DNA of 64,000 bases from Pseudomonas fluorescens (GCF_001648775.1 NZ_LVEJ01000008.1:1-64000); one strand, 5' to 3'; numbered from the stretch's first letter, positions 1 to 9,400 are shown. Notes: generated from the letters alone by a model not told the origin. Numbers and translations: made by a program.

Positions 1-62
1 CTCGGCCTATTGAGTGGTGAAAAGCGGGGCGCGCATGGCTTTTGTTTTTGTGGTGGGTTTGC

Positions 63-224
63 CCCTCATCGGAACGCCGCCCGCCCAGCCCTCTCCCGAG
101 GGAGAGGGAGCCGATTTATGTGCTTTTCAAAGCCTGAGTTCGACTCGGTATTGCACGTCGGCGTACCTCCCCCAAACACCTCGATCAGTTCCCTCTCCCT
201 CGGGGAGAGGGCTAGGGTGAGGGG
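63..224. repeat. MITE-like element, copy A
   Basis: Both ends carry the inverted motif CCCTCTCCC/GGGAGAGGG with an outer CCCCTCA/TGAGGGG (the left end seems to carry a short insertion). The middle holds TGAGTTCGACTCGGTATT followed by GTCGGCGTA. The same architecture and core occur at 191-338 and 24164-24312, so this is a mobile-type repeat and not a gene. Nothing else is seen in bases 1-62. Confidence 0.7.
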
Positions 225-338
225 CTCTTGCTTCAAAGCTTCAAAATCTGAGTTCAACGCGGTATCGCACGTCGGCGTAGCTCTCCCAAACACCTCAATC
301 AGTCCCCTCTCCCTCCGGGAGAGGGCTAGGGTGAGGGG
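191..338. repeat. MITE-like element, copy B
   Basis: Shares the right end of copy A as its own left end, so the two copies are fused at one terminal palindrome. The core reads TGAGTTCAACGCGGTATC then GTCGGCGTA, and it closes with GGGAGAGGGCTAGGGTGAGG. Its length of about 148 bp matches the copy at 24164-24312. Confidence 0.7.
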
Positions 339-387
339 CTTTTGATCTGGCTTTTGATCTGGCTTTGGCATCGGCTTTTGATTTTTT

Positions 388-650
388 GCCCCTTCGGCAG
401 GCCGAGCGAAGGTGTTCATCCGGGGGTTAGGCGCGCAGCGCCGTGCGGCGTAGCCGCACACATCGAGAGGAGGTGCAGCGAAGCCAACCGTAGGCGATGC
501 CCCCGGATGGACACCGTAGCGAGGGAACACTGAGCCTCAGCGAAGTGCCGTACGCCGGGGCAAAAGCCTTTTGCTTACTTTTCGGCGTCTGGAAAAGTGA
601 GTCGCTGTAAGAGCGAAACCGCCAGCGGCAGCACCCGCAGCAACGGATAT
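388..650. repeat. palindromic non-coding repeat upstream of the metallothionein gene
   Basis: Bases 412-426 and 500-514 form a 15-bp inverted repeat with one mismatch (GTGTTCATCCGGGGG against CCCCCGGATGGACAC), and the flanks can also pair. The following stretch, with AAAAGCCTTTTGCTTACTTT, resembles a sequence I remember as repeated in many Pseudomonas genomes. That part rests on memory. No convincing ORF is present. Bases 651-746 hold only the metallothionein leader. Confidence 0.5.
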
Positions 651-746
651 GCCCCCCCAAACCCCCAAATCCCCGGCAGCTTCTACACTGGTAATCACGG
701 CTTACCCTTCAAGCCCCAGACAACCACCACCCAAGGAGTCTGTCCC

Positions 747-911
747 ATGCCTGATAAAAAATGCGATTGTCCCAACTGCAAGTGCACCATCAAAGAAGGC
801 GATCATTCCTACGCCGTGCACGGCAAACACTATTGCTGCGAAGCCTGCGCCCACCACCACAAAAGTGGCGAGGAATGTTCAACCAAGGGCTGTAAATGCG
901 CCCACGGATGA
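747..911 (+). CDS. bacterial metallothionein
   Basis: A 54-residue protein with ten cysteines (positions 6, 8, 11, 13, 30, 31, 34, 44, 49, 51) and several histidines, including an HHH run at 36-38. The spacing CxCxxCxC, then CCxxC, then CxxxxCxC is that of SmtA/BmtA-type bacterial metallothioneins, which bind Zn, Cd or Cu as thiolate clusters in the cytoplasm. The His residues may contribute ligands. The start was chosen because AAGGAG lies 8 bases upstream and the longer open frame to the left falls in repeat sequence. It appears monocistronic; the next genes run on the other strand. No metal-responsive operator was recognised. Confidence 0.93.
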   Translation: MPDKKCDCPNCKCTIKEGDHSYAVHGKHYCCEACAHHHKSGEECSTKGCKCAHG

Positions 912-921
912 AGAGCGACGC

Positions 922-953
922 AAAAAAAAGTGGAGCCTAATCAGGCTCCACTT
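922..953 (-). terminator. Rho-independent terminator of the minus-strand pair
   Basis: AAGTGGAGCCT (928-938) pairs with AGGCTCCACTT (943-953) around a 4-base loop. On the minus strand it runs into eight T residues. The stem overlaps the last codons and the stop of the gene ending at 937. Confidence 0.8.
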
Positions 954-1209
954 CCAGTTTCAGGCTCTCATCATCCAGCCGCTCTGCATGCCTTACCGTA
1001 CCTTGCAACCTTCGCCCTTCAACCCGGACCACCACGGTTTTCGCCTGATCGAGGTCTTCCGGCAGCGGTGCTGGCACTCGCAACGCGAAGCGAAACGGAT
1101 CATCCTCGACCGCCTCCAGCCCCACGCGGCAATCGACGCTTTTGGTGATACGCCCAAACAACGTATCGAGGCCGTAGTCCAGGTGTGCCGGGCTGATGAT
1201 GTTGCTCAT
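937..1209 (-). CDS. small conserved-type hypothetical protein
   Basis: A 90-residue soluble acidic protein without signal peptide or membrane segment. I do not recognise the family. A GGGGGA Shine-Dalgarno-like run precedes the ATG. It follows the gene at 1249-1476 after 39 bases on the same strand, and the pair ends in a clear terminator, which supports a two-gene operon. The sequence has a charged N-terminal half and a short valine-rich beta-like stretch (KTVVVRVEGRRLQGTVRH), so a small beta-barrel fold is possible, but that is a guess. Confidence 0.7.
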   Translation of the reverse strand: MSNIISPAHLDYGLDTLFGRITKSVDCRVGLEAVEDDPFRFALRVPAPLPEDLDQAKTVVVRVEGRRLQGTVRHAERLDDESLKLEVEPD

Positions 1210-1248
1210 GCTGCATTCCCCCGAATGTTGCCGATGGCCAGGCTGAGC

Positions 1249-1476
1249 TTAGCTGGTCGATCGCCACACGACGTTTTCCACGCCGAATTTTTCCGCCATC
1301 GGTTTGCTGGTCTTCTGCACTTTTTCCCGGCCAAAGCGCGGGATGCGGCCGACGCCGGCATCGCAGCTCGCCCAGTGCCACGCCTCGGCGTTGTCCATTT
1401 TGTCCGAGCGGATAATGAACGACTTGGGCGTGCCGTGAAGGGTGTATTCGATGACATAGAGTTTTGCGTTGTTCAT
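1249..1476 (-). CDS. small hypothetical protein (pseudomonad-type, possibly DUF6555)
   Basis: A 75-residue protein starting MNNAKLYVIEYTLHGTPKSF, with the conserved-looking segment AEAWHWASCDAGVGRIPRFG. I recall similar small proteins as a Pseudomonas family, perhaps DUF6555, but cannot confirm the number. The internal ATG at 1476 is chosen over the longer frame because AGGGAGGAAT lies upstream and the protein starts with a tidy beta-strand. It is the first gene of the pair with 937-1209. Function unknown. Confidence 0.75.
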   Translation of the reverse strand: MNNAKLYVIEYTLHGTPKSFIIRSDKMDNAEAWHWASCDAGVGRIPRFGREKVQKTSKPMAEKFGVENVVWRSTS

Positions 1477-1612
1477 AAAGCCCGTATTCCTCCCTGTGGT
1501 AATAGAGGGATCGCGGCGCACCGGGAAAATTCACTCGGATTGTCCGACGGTATCTATCGTTGGCGACGCACCGGCGGACTGGTTACCATGATCGCTCCGC
1601 CAACCCCAATGA

Positions 1613-2395
1613 ATGCTCGCCATGGCCCTCGCCGCGCCGCCCGATCTCAGTGATACCGATGTGCCCGTGCAGCGCGTGGCCCGTACGTATCCGCGTGGCT
1701 TGTTCATCGAGCCGCACGAGCATGTCTGGGGGCAGTTGCTGTATGCGATGAGCGGGGTGATGTGGGTCGAGACGCCGCACGAAGCACTGGTGGTGCCGCC
1801 GCAGCGCGCGGTGTGGTTGCCGCCCGGTGTGCCGCATGGGATTCGGGTGGTGTCGGATCTGCAGATGCGCAATATCTACCTGCGCCCGGCGCTGGCGGCG
1901 ACGCTGGATCAGACGGTGCAGGTGATCGAGGTGGGTGGCTTGCTGCGCGAATTGATCGTCGGGCTGGTGGAGCAGGGCGACAGCGGTAATTCAGAGTATT
2001 ACGAAGCGTTGGTCGGATTGGCCTTGCTGGAACTGAAACGCGCCAGGCGTTCGCCGTTGAAGATCCCGATGCCGGACGATTCCGACCGGCGTTTGATGAA
2101 TTTGTGCCAAGCGGTGATGGCGGCGCCGTCGCTGGAAATTCCTTTCGAACAGCATGCAGAAAATGCCGGGGCCAGCGTGCGCACGTTGGCGCGGTTGTTC
2201 AAGGACAGCCTCGGCATGGGCTTCGCCGAGTGGCGGCGGCAGGTGCAATTGGCGACGGCGGTGGCGGAGTTGATTCAGGGCGTGGCGGTGAGTGTGATCG
2301 CCCGTGAGCTCGGTTATTCACCGAGCAGCTTCAGCGACATGTTCCGCCGCGAATTGGGCGTCGCCCCCTCACAATTCACTGTGGAACACGATTAA
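1613..2395 (+). CDS. AraC-family transcriptional regulator (NimR-like)
   Basis: A 260-residue protein. The N-terminal half is a cupin sensor domain (about residues 25-95, with HEHVWGQLLYAMSG and PPQRAVWLPPGVPH). The C-terminal third is the two helix-turn-helix AraC/XylS DNA-binding domain, ending ARELGYSPSSFSDMFRREL before GVAPSQF. The layout is that of the YeaM/NimR group, whose members usually control a neighbouring exporter or metabolic gene. Targets here are unknown; the XapX and oxidoreductase genes downstream on the same strand are candidates. The ATG at 1622 is an equally possible start. Confidence 0.9.
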   Translation: MLAMALAAPPDLSDTDVPVQRVARTYPRGLFIEPHEHVWGQLLYAMSGVMWVETPHEALVVPPQRAVWLPPGVPHGIRVVSDLQMRNIYLRPALAATLDQTVQVIEVGGLLRELIVGLVEQGDSGNSEYYEALVGLALLELKRARRSPLKIPMPDDSDRRLMNLCQAVMAAPSLEIPFEQHAENAGASVRTLARLFKDSLGMGFAEWRRQVQLATAVAELIQGVAVSVIARELGYSPSSFSDMFRRELGVAPSQFTVEHD

Positions 2396-2415
2396 TCAAA
2401 CCTGCATAAATCCAA

Positions 2416-2505
2416 TGTGGGAGCGAGCTTGCTCGCGAAGGCGGTGTACCAGTGAGTGGAGAGTGGACTGACACACCGCTTTCGCGAGCAAGCTCGCTCC
2501 CACAG
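2416..2505. repeat. REPIN (inverted REP pair), TT type
   Basis: A 90-bp unit: TGTGGGAGCGAGCTTGCTCG on the left and its reverse complement on the right. The CTTG in the left arm is matched by CAAG in the right arm. Confidence 0.95.
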
Positions 2506-2619
2506 GGTTCTGTGGTGTGCATCCGATACTTGTCCGAAATTCAGAAGTCCTTGGCCGATGCCATCCCGCCCGATTCCCTAGACTCTGTCCATTCCCTTCA
2601 AACGGCGGAGTTCCTCCCC

Positions 2620-2793
2620 ATGAACTACCTGATTTCGCTGGCCATCGGCCTGGGCGTCGGCCTGTTGTACGGCGCGCTGGATTTCCGTTCTCCCGCGCCG
2701 CCGGCCATCGCGCTGGTCGGTTTGCTCGGCATGTTGGCCGGTGAGCAGTTGTGGCCGATGGGCCGGCAACTGGTCGCCGGTTGGCTGTCCTGA
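2620..2793 (+). CDS. XapX-type small membrane protein (DUF1427)
   Basis: A 57-residue protein with two short hydrophobic segments: residues 3-18, with the glycine-rich LAIGLGVGLLYGAL, then about 30-42, IALVGLLGMLAGE. Length and motifs fit the XapX domain family of small inner-membrane proteins, whose function is unknown. The ATG at 2620 is used because upstream sequence in this frame comes from the REPIN. The next gene begins 30 bases downstream, so the two are probably cotranscribed. Confidence 0.82.
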   Translation: MNYLISLAIGLGVGLLYGALDFRSPAPPAIALVGLLGMLAGEQLWPMGRQLVAGWLS

Positions 2794-2823
2794 TTGTCCT
2801 TTTCTCCTTTGGTGGATGTCCCC

Positions 2824-3780
2824 ATGAAAGCACTGCAATTCGATAAAACCGGCGACCTGTCTTCCCTGCGTTTCGTTGAGGTGCCGACCCCTGTTCCTGG
2901 CGCGAACGAAGTGCTCGTGCAGATCAAAGCGGCAGGCCTGAACCCCAGCGACGTGAAGAACGTGCTCGGCCGTTTTCCTTACACCACGCTGCCGCGAATT
3001 CCCGGTCGGGATTTCGCCGGCGTTGTGGTTGAAGGCCCACAGGCGTTGATCGGTCAGGAAGTCTGGGGCACCGGCCGTGAGCTGGGTTTCTTCGCCGATG
3101 GCTCCCACGCACAATTCGTCAAACTGCCGGCCAATGGCGTGGCGCACAAGCCTTCGCACCTGAGCTTCACCCAGGCCGCCAGCCTCGGCGTGCCCTACAC
3201 CACGGCGTGGGATGCGCTGGAACGCAGTCTGGTGACAGCCGAAACCCGTTTGCTGGTGATCGGCGGCGGCGCGGTGGCCACGGCGGCACTGGCATTGGCG
3301 AAAGTGCGTGGTGCTCAGTTGCTGGCAGCGGCGCGCCGCCCGGAGCAGGTGACCGATTTGCAGGCGCAGGGTTATCAGACTATTCAGCTGGATAAACCCG
3401 AAGACCTCGGCGCACAGGTCAATGCGCTGTATCGCGGCGGCGCCGATGTGATCTTCGACACCACTGGCTTCTGGTTGCCGGCCTCGGTAGCGGCGTTGGC
3501 CACGTTTGGTCGTATCGCGATCATCGCCGCGCCGGTCGATGGGCATGTGCAACTGCCGGCACTGGCGCTGTATCGCAAGGGCGGTTCGGTGGTCGGGATC
3601 AATTCGTTGTTGTATGGCGTTGACGCCTGTGCGGCGATGCTCGAGCAGTTCGGGCGGTTCTTTGATGAGGGCTTGTTGCCGCTGCCGCAAGGGTTGGTCG
3701 AGGCACCGTTGGCCGAGGGAATACAGCGTTATGCGGATGTGAATCAGGGCAGCGGCGACAAGATCATCCTTATTCCCTGA
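2824..3780 (+). CDS. zinc-free MDR-family quinone oxidoreductase-like protein
   Basis: A 318-residue medium-chain dehydrogenase/reductase. The GroES-like N-terminal domain (residues 1-110) contains GLNPSDVKNV and PGRDFAGVV. The Rossmann domain starts near 140 with LLVIGGGAVATAALALAK in place of the usual GxGxxG. The structural-zinc cysteines are absent, so it belongs to the zinc-independent QOR/CurA side of the superfamily, probably NAD(P)H-dependent with an alpha,beta-unsaturated carbonyl or quinone substrate. The exact substrate cannot be told. It lies just behind the XapX gene and the AraC regulator. The start at 2824 follows a short leader. Confidence 0.87.
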   Translation: MKALQFDKTGDLSSLRFVEVPTPVPGANEVLVQIKAAGLNPSDVKNVLGRFPYTTLPRIPGRDFAGVVVEGPQALIGQEVWGTGRELGFFADGSHAQFVKLPANGVAHKPSHLSFTQAASLGVPYTTAWDALERSLVTAETRLLVIGGGAVATAALALAKVRGAQLLAAARRPEQVTDLQAQGYQTIQLDKPEDLGAQVNALYRGGADVIFDTTGFWLPASVAALATFGRIAIIAAPVDGHVQLPALALYRKGGSVVGINSLLYGVDACAAMLEQFGRFFDEGLLPLPQGLVEAPLAEGIQRYADVNQGSGDKIILIP

Positions 3781-3795
3781 CCCACCGCAAAACCC

Positions 3796-3885
3796 TGTGG
3801 GAGCGAGCCTGCTCGCGAAAGCGGTCTGTCAGCCAATATATTCATCGACTGACCCAGCCTCTTCGCGAGCAGGCTCGCTCCCACA
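3796..3885. repeat. REPIN, CC type
   Basis: A 90-bp inverted pair with GAGCCTGCTCGCGAA on the left and TTCGCGAGCAGGCTC on the right. It sits between two convergent genes. Confidence 0.95.
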
Positions 3886-3901
3886 TTTTTTCGTGTCGGG
3901 C

Positions 3902-4924
3902 TCAGGATTGCGGGACGCCGTTTTCCCAGGCTGACCAGTTTTTCAGGATGTCCTGCACCAGTGGATTACCCGTGCGATAGAGGTTTTCCAGCGCCGGCAC
4001 AAAGCCTCCCTGATCGGCATACTTGAGCAAGTTGTCCACTTCACTGCCGCCCGGCTCAGGACGGTCGAAGTCGGAACCGGCGCGCACCACGGCCAGACGC
4101 TGCACATCGACCAGACCTTCGCGACTGGCACGCAACAAAGCCTCGTAGGTCGAGTTGTCTTCCTGCTGCGTCGTGCAGTATTCGCCCTTGTTGTCGGTCA
4201 GCAGTCGGGTCCAGACCTCGGCACGTTCGCTCAGGCGCGTGCCGGAAAACCAGGTGTTGCCGGCCAGCGTGTCGCAACGGGTCACCACCGGTGGCTGGTT
4301 GGCCGGGGCCGACGGATATTTCAGACGCCACACGGCGGATTCCTTGCTCTCGCTCAGCTCGACCTTGTGGCTCAGGGCGAAGGCTTTGGCTTGCAATGCC
4401 GGGTTGAGTTCAAAGACTTCGGTCTTGTAATCCAGCGGCGGTTTTTCGTTCGGGCCCTTGGTGTTGATGCCCAGGTAGCCGGTCGGCCAGGTCGACGGCG
4501 CATCACGCGAATCGAGCTCCCATTGCGTGCCGAATTCCACCAGATAATGCGCCCACGCGGCGGTGCCGATGGTCCCGTGTTTTGGGCTGATCCCGGCGAT
4601 ACCAGCGATCAGGAAGTAACTTTTGCGCAGGTCGAATTTCGGCGACAAGGCCAAGGCCAGGGTCGAAGCGGCCGCGTTGGTCTGGCCCATCCCTGTAGTC
4701 AGCAGGCACACCTGCTGTGTGTTGCAACGGATGCTCGGGTACTCGGCGGAGAGGCCCGGCACGCGGATTTCCTGCTTCAGTTCCAGGCGGTCGATCCAAT
4801 GCTGCGCCTCCGGGGCGAACATGGTGATCAGCACGACTTTCGGTTGGATCGGCGCCTCGGCCGCCCACGCGTTGGAGCAGAGCAGGGCCGCACCGGTCAG
4901 GGTCAAACGCATCATTGCTTGCAT
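3902..4924 (-). CDS. NUP-family purine nucleoside permease-like protein, exported
   Basis: A 340-residue protein with a signal peptide (about residues 1-22, cleavage after AWA) followed by a domain resembling the purine nucleoside permease (NUP) family: PKVVLITMFAPEAQHW near 28, a LLTTGMGQTNAAAS stretch and AGIAGISPKHGTIG. The fold resembles nucleoside phosphorylases, so it may bind or cleave nucleosides in the periplasm and not act as a membrane channel; no multi-span membrane region is visible. It is 15 bases downstream of the Tsx-type channel gene on the same strand, so the two form an operon for nucleoside scavenging. A PurR-like operator lies upstream of the pair. Confidence 0.88.
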   Translation of the reverse strand: MQAMMRLTLTGAALLCSNAWAAEAPIQPKVVLITMFAPEAQHWIDRLELKQEIRVPGLSAEYPSIRCNTQQVCLLTTGMGQTNAAASTLALALSPKFDLRKSYFLIAGIAGISPKHGTIGTAAWAHYLVEFGTQWELDSRDAPSTWPTGYLGINTKGPNEKPPLDYKTEVFELNPALQAKAFALSHKVELSESKESAVWRLKYPSAPANQPPVVTRCDTLAGNTWFSGTRLSERAEVWTRLLTDNKGEYCTTQQEDNSTYEALLRASREGLVDVQRLAVVRAGSDFDRPEPGGSEVDNLLKYADQGGFVPALENLYRTGNPLVQDILKNWSAWENGVPQS

Positions 4925-4939
4925 GGAAAACTCCTCGTA

Positions 4940-5899
4940 TCAGAACTGATAACCGACGCCGGCGTAGTAACCCCAGCCGTTGGAACGCGCGCGGAAATTG
5001 CCGTCGCCAAAATTCAGCTCGCTGCCGTCCTCCCAGTTGCCGCCGTTGTGGAAATAACGGCCGACCAGAGTGAAGCGCAAGTGGGTGAACGAGTAGAGCA
5101 GGACGTTGGTGGCCACCGTCGCGTTGGCGGTGCGCGCCGGGTTGTCCTTGTGGATGTCCGAGCCGAAATCGAAGTTGGTGAAGCCGATGTAAGTCAGCGA
5201 GGCGCCGTTGCTGAATTTGTCGATAGGGACGATGTATTTGAGCTGCGCGCGGTAGCCGTCCCACGAATATTCGTTGCTCGCGCCGTAGTTTTCCCACTGG
5301 TAGCGGCCGTACAGGTTGGCCGACAGATTGACCCGCGAATGGGTATCGATGTCGGTGCCGAAACCGCTGTACAGCGTGTTGGCGCGGTTCTCTTTGCGGC
5401 TGCCGTGGTCGTAGATCCAGTCGAACGCGACGTACCATTCCTTGAACGGGCCGATGGCCAAGCTGCGCCCGGCGAGGTAGTCGATGGAGATGCGCGGTTC
5501 GTGCTCCATGAACACCGGCGAGCCGTGATCCCAAACGCCTTTGTCGTGGCTGTTGCCGATGTTGAAGATCTTCGGGATATCGACATAGCCGTACAGTTCG
5601 AACGGACCTTTGCGGCCGAAGTACTCGTATTCCAGGTAGATGTCATCGGCCGGTTGCGGGCCGAAGCTGATGTCTTTGCTGCCGATCAACATCAAGTCCT
5701 GGTTGTACCAGTCCGACAGATAGGCGCCTTTTTTCGGCGGGCTGGCTTCGGGGCTGAGCGCTTCGCCCTGGGCGGATTCTTCGGCCGGCGCCGGTTGCGC
5801 CAGAGCGCTGTGGCTGAGAACTCCGGTAACGCCGGTCAGTAGCAAGGAAACAGCAAACGTGCGCGCAAATGGGGCGCGAAGAAAGGAAGCGGCGTGCAT
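4940..5899 (-). CDS. outer-membrane nucleoside channel, Tsx-type
   Basis: A 319-residue protein with an N-terminal signal peptide (cleavage near residue 34, after SALA) and then an OmpK/Tsx-type beta-barrel. Recognisable pieces are YLSDWYNQDLMLIGSKDISF, DDIYLEYEYFGRKGPFELYGYVD and the terminal aromatic FQ..F-type strand GYYAGVGYQF. Tsx barrels admit nucleosides and deoxynucleosides through the outer membrane. The protein-coding order (channel first, NUP second) matches an import and processing unit. There is an extra proline/glutamate-rich linker at residues 34-55. Confidence 0.9.
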   Translation of the reverse strand: MHAASFLRAPFARTFAVSLLLTGVTGVLSHSALAQPAPAEESAQGEALSPEASPPKKGAYLSDWYNQDLMLIGSKDISFGPQPADDIYLEYEYFGRKGPFELYGYVDIPKIFNIGNSHDKGVWDHGSPVFMEHEPRISIDYLAGRSLAIGPFKEWYVAFDWIYDHGSRKENRANTLYSGFGTDIDTHSRVNLSANLYGRYQWENYGASNEYSWDGYRAQLKYIVPIDKFSNGASLTYIGFTNFDFGSDIHKDNPARTANATVATNVLLYSFTHLRFTLVGRYFHNGGNWEDGSELNFGDGNFRARSNGWGYYAGVGYQF

Positions 5900-5982
5900 T
5901 CAAAGTCCTTTTTGGCGGATCAAGGCCCGGAGTTCCGTGGGCTTGTACGGTTTTGTTACGAAAACGTTGGTATTGACGTTAC

Positions 5983-5994
5983 GCAAACGTTTGC
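5983..5994. promoter_or_regulatory. PurR/LacI-type operator upstream of the nucleoside pair
   Basis: The perfect 12-bp palindrome GCAAACGTTTGC sits within ACGCAAACGTTTGCAC, very close to the E. coli PurR box core. It is 84 bases upstream of the Tsx-type start codon. A second AAAACGTTGG half-like site lies about 20 bases away at 5961-5970. The remaining 5900-6411 gap holds a REPIN at 6096 and the leader of the autotransporter gene. Confidence 0.6.
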
Positions 5995-6095
5995 ACAAGG
6001 CGTACCAAAACCTTCAATGGGCTGAAAAATATGTCCTTTTTCAGTATTTCCTGATGAATCGGTCAGGCGCGGGTTCGCAAACCCTACAATTTCCC

Positions 6096-6185
6096 TGCGG
6101 GAGCGAGCTTGCTCGCGAAGGCGGGATATCAGAAAAGTATCCGCAAGCTGACACAACGCATTCGCGAGCAAGCTCGCTCCCACAG
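6096..6185. repeat. REPIN, TT type
   Basis: A 90-bp inverted REP pair. The left arm begins TGCGGGAGCGAG instead of TGTGGGAGCGAG; both arms carry the TT/AA loop variant. Confidence 0.93.
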
Positions 6186-6243
6186 TTTTTAGTCCCTTCA
6201 CCGTCAATGATTGCGGGCTGAAACCCTGATTCCAGACCCCTCT

Positions 6244-6259
6244 AGTATTAAAGTATTAA
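6244..6259 (+). promoter_or_regulatory. tandem AGTATTAA octamer upstream of the autotransporter gene
   Basis: AGTATTAA occurs twice head to tail in an AT-rich patch about 155 bases before the GTG start. It could be part of a promoter or a regulator site. No other candidate stands out in 6186-6411. Confidence 0.3.
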
Positions 6260-6411
6260 CACCATTTAATCCGTGCTCCATGCCGGGGCGTCTACTAGCT
6301 TTGTCACCAATCAGCGGTTTTGTGATGACCGTCGCAGTCTTGATTCGCGTGTGGAATAAGCAGGCTTTGCACGCCTTCAAGGAAGAAATTGGCCACGACA
6401 AGGAGTAGCCC

Positions 6412-9400
6412 GTGGAAGCAAGGTTTGGTGTCGCCCTCGTTTCGCGTTTTTCCCCACTTTCCCTTGCTGTGCACCTGAGCGTCGCCGGACTGTTGTTCGG
6501 CGGCGTCAGTGCACCGGCGCTGGCCACGTGTTCCACGGCCGGTTCGACGGTGACCTGTACCGGCGTGCCGTCGCTGCCGCTGTTTCTCAACAATTTCAAC
6601 AGTGCTACCAACGGTCTGACGGTCAACGTCAACAGCGGCGCGCAGATGAACGCGACCCTCGGCGGCCATGTGATGGACCTGACCGGGGTGAACATCTCCC
6701 TGAACAACTCCGGCACCCTTGACCCGGCGTTGCTCGGCCTGGTCTCGGTATTGAGCGGCGGTGCGTTCATCGGCACCGGCGCAACGAGCACGGTCAGCGT
6801 GCTCAACAACGCCAGCGGCATCATGCGCGGCACGGGGATGCTGCTCGGGCTCAACCTGACCAGCATCGACGGCCTGGCGATCGGCGTGAATAACGCCGCG
6901 GCCGGCACCACCAGCATCACCAACAACGGCACCATCACCTCGACCGGTTTGTCGGTCGGCGGCATCACCCTGGCCGACACCCCGGTGGTCGGCGTCTACG
7001 GTGGCTCGCAGGTCAACATGACCAACAGCAGCACCGGTGTGATCAACGGCAGGATCGCCTTCGAAACCTCGGCGGCGGGCAACACCTTCACCAACGCCGG
7101 TGCGATTACCGGCGGCGTGTCGATGGGCGCGGCGAGTACCAACACCTTCACGGCGGTGACTGGCTCTTCAGTGCAGGTCGGTGACGGTGTGCAAGTCAGT
7201 GTCGGACTTGGCGGCCTGATCAACATCAACTTGACGTTCGCCCCGACCGGCACGGTCGATGGCGGCGCGGGCGGCACCAACAGCCTGATCCTGCAAAACC
7301 CGGCCGGCGTTGGCGGCGGTATCACCGGGACTGGCACGGCGTCGAGCGCCACCTACGTCAACTTCAACAACCTGACTCTCAACAGCGGCACCTGGACGTT
7401 GCAGGGGCCATTGGTCAGTGGCGCGACCACGCTCAATGGCGGTATCGCGAACTTCAACAACAACGCCACCTTCGGCAGCGGTGTGCTCACCTCCAACGGC
7501 GGGATTCTGCAGGCCAGCAATGCCGGTTTGAACATCAGCAATCTGATTTCCGTCGGTGCCGGCGGCGTCACGGTGCAAGGTACCAACGCGACCACCCTGA
7601 GCGGGGTGATTTCCGGTAGCGGCGGTTTCACCAAGGCTGGCACCGGACAACTTAACCTCGGCGCCGCCAACACCTATCTGGGCAACACCACGCTCAACGG
7701 CGGCACGGTGCAGGTGGGCAACAATCAGGCGTTCAGCACCGGCACGCTCAACGTCACCGGCGCGACAACCTTGAGCGCACCGGGCACGATCAGCCTGGCC
7801 AACGCCATCAGCCTTGGCGGCACCTTGACCGCCAGTGGCACCGGCGCACTGACCCTCGGTGGCTTGATCAGCGGCAGCAGCGGCTTGACCAAAACCGGCA
7901 CGGGCAGCCTGACCGTCAGCGGTGCCAATACCGGTTTCACCGGCACCACCACTTTGAGCGCCGGCAGCCTGCTTGTGACCAACAACAACTCGCTGGGCAG
8001 CGGCGCACTGAACACCGCCGCCGGCACCAGCCTCGACAGCACCACTAACGTGACGCTGGCCAATAACATTGGCATGACCGGCGCGCTCAACGTGCTCGGC
8101 AGCAATGCGCTGACCCTCGGTGGCGTGTTGTCCGGAACCGGCGGGATTACCAAATCCGGCAGTGCCAGCCTGACGTTGACCGGCAACAACACCAACAGTG
8201 GCAACACGCTGCTCAATGCCGGCAGCCTGTTGGTCGGCAGCAACACCGCGCTGGGTACTGGCGCGCTGAATGCGGCAGCAGGCACCACGCTGGATGCAAC
8301 CACGGCGGTGACCCTCGCCAACGCCGTCGCGCTGGCAGGGGGACTGTCCGTTGGTGGCACGCAGGCATTGGGCCTGAGTGGCGTCGTCAGTGGCGCCGGC
8401 AATCTGATCAAGAACGGCACTGCGAACCTCAGTCTCAGCGGCAACAACACCTTCTCCGGCGGCACCGCGCTGAATGCCGGCACGCTGATTGTCGGTTCCA
8501 ACACCGCGCTGGGCACCGGTGCACTGACCACGGCGGCGGGCACCACACTCGATGCCAGCAGCGCAGTGGCGCTGACCAACGCGATCTCCCTCGGCGGCAA
8601 CCTCAACGTCGGCGGCAGCGCCAACCTGACCCTGGGCGGGATTGTCAGCGGCAGCGGCGGGCTGACCAAAAACGGCGCGGCCAACCTGATCCTCAATGGC
8701 GCCAACACGTTCCTCGGTGCCGTCGCGTTGAACGCGGGCACGATTACGGCGGGCGCCAACGCGGCGCTCGGCAGCGGCAATATCACCGTTGGCGGCGTGG
8801 CCACCCTCGACAGCAATGCGGCGGTGACGCTGAACAACGCGCTCATTCTCAACAACAGCCTGGGTATCGGCGGCAGCAATGCGTTGACCCTTGGCGGTGT
8901 AATCAGCGGCACCAGCCAACTGGTGAAAAACGGCACCGCCAATCTCACGCTCAGCGGCGTCAACACCTACAGCGGCGGCACCACGCTGAATGCCGGCAGC
9001 CTCACCGTCGGCAACGGCGCCGCACTGGGCACCGGCGCCTTGTCGGTGGAAGGCGCGGGCACGCTCAACAGCAGTTCGGCCGTGACCCTGAACAACAACG
9101 TGATTCTCAACGCCAACCTCACCGCTGGCGGCGCCAACGCGTTAACCCTCGGCGGGGTGATCAGTGGCACCAACGGCTTGATCAAAACCGGCGCTTCGAG
9201 CCTGACCCTCAACGGCAACAACACCTACACCGGCACCACGGCGCTGAATGCCGGTTCACTGATTGTCGGCTCCAGCACTGCCCTCGGTACCGGCACACTG
9301 AACGCCTCGAACGGCACCACGCTGGATGCCAGCACTGCGGCAACGCTGGCCAATAACGTCAACCTCGGCGGCACCCTGACCGTGGGCGGCACCAACGCGC

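Noticed and set aside
649..1653. 334-codon plus-strand frame across the metallothionein and two small genes
   Set aside because: Out of frame with the cysteine-rich protein, opposite to two supported genes, and starts inside repeat sequence.
4367..5842. 491-codon plus-strand frame across the Tsx/NUP pair
   Set aside because: It runs antisense to two well-supported genes and has no plausible start site.
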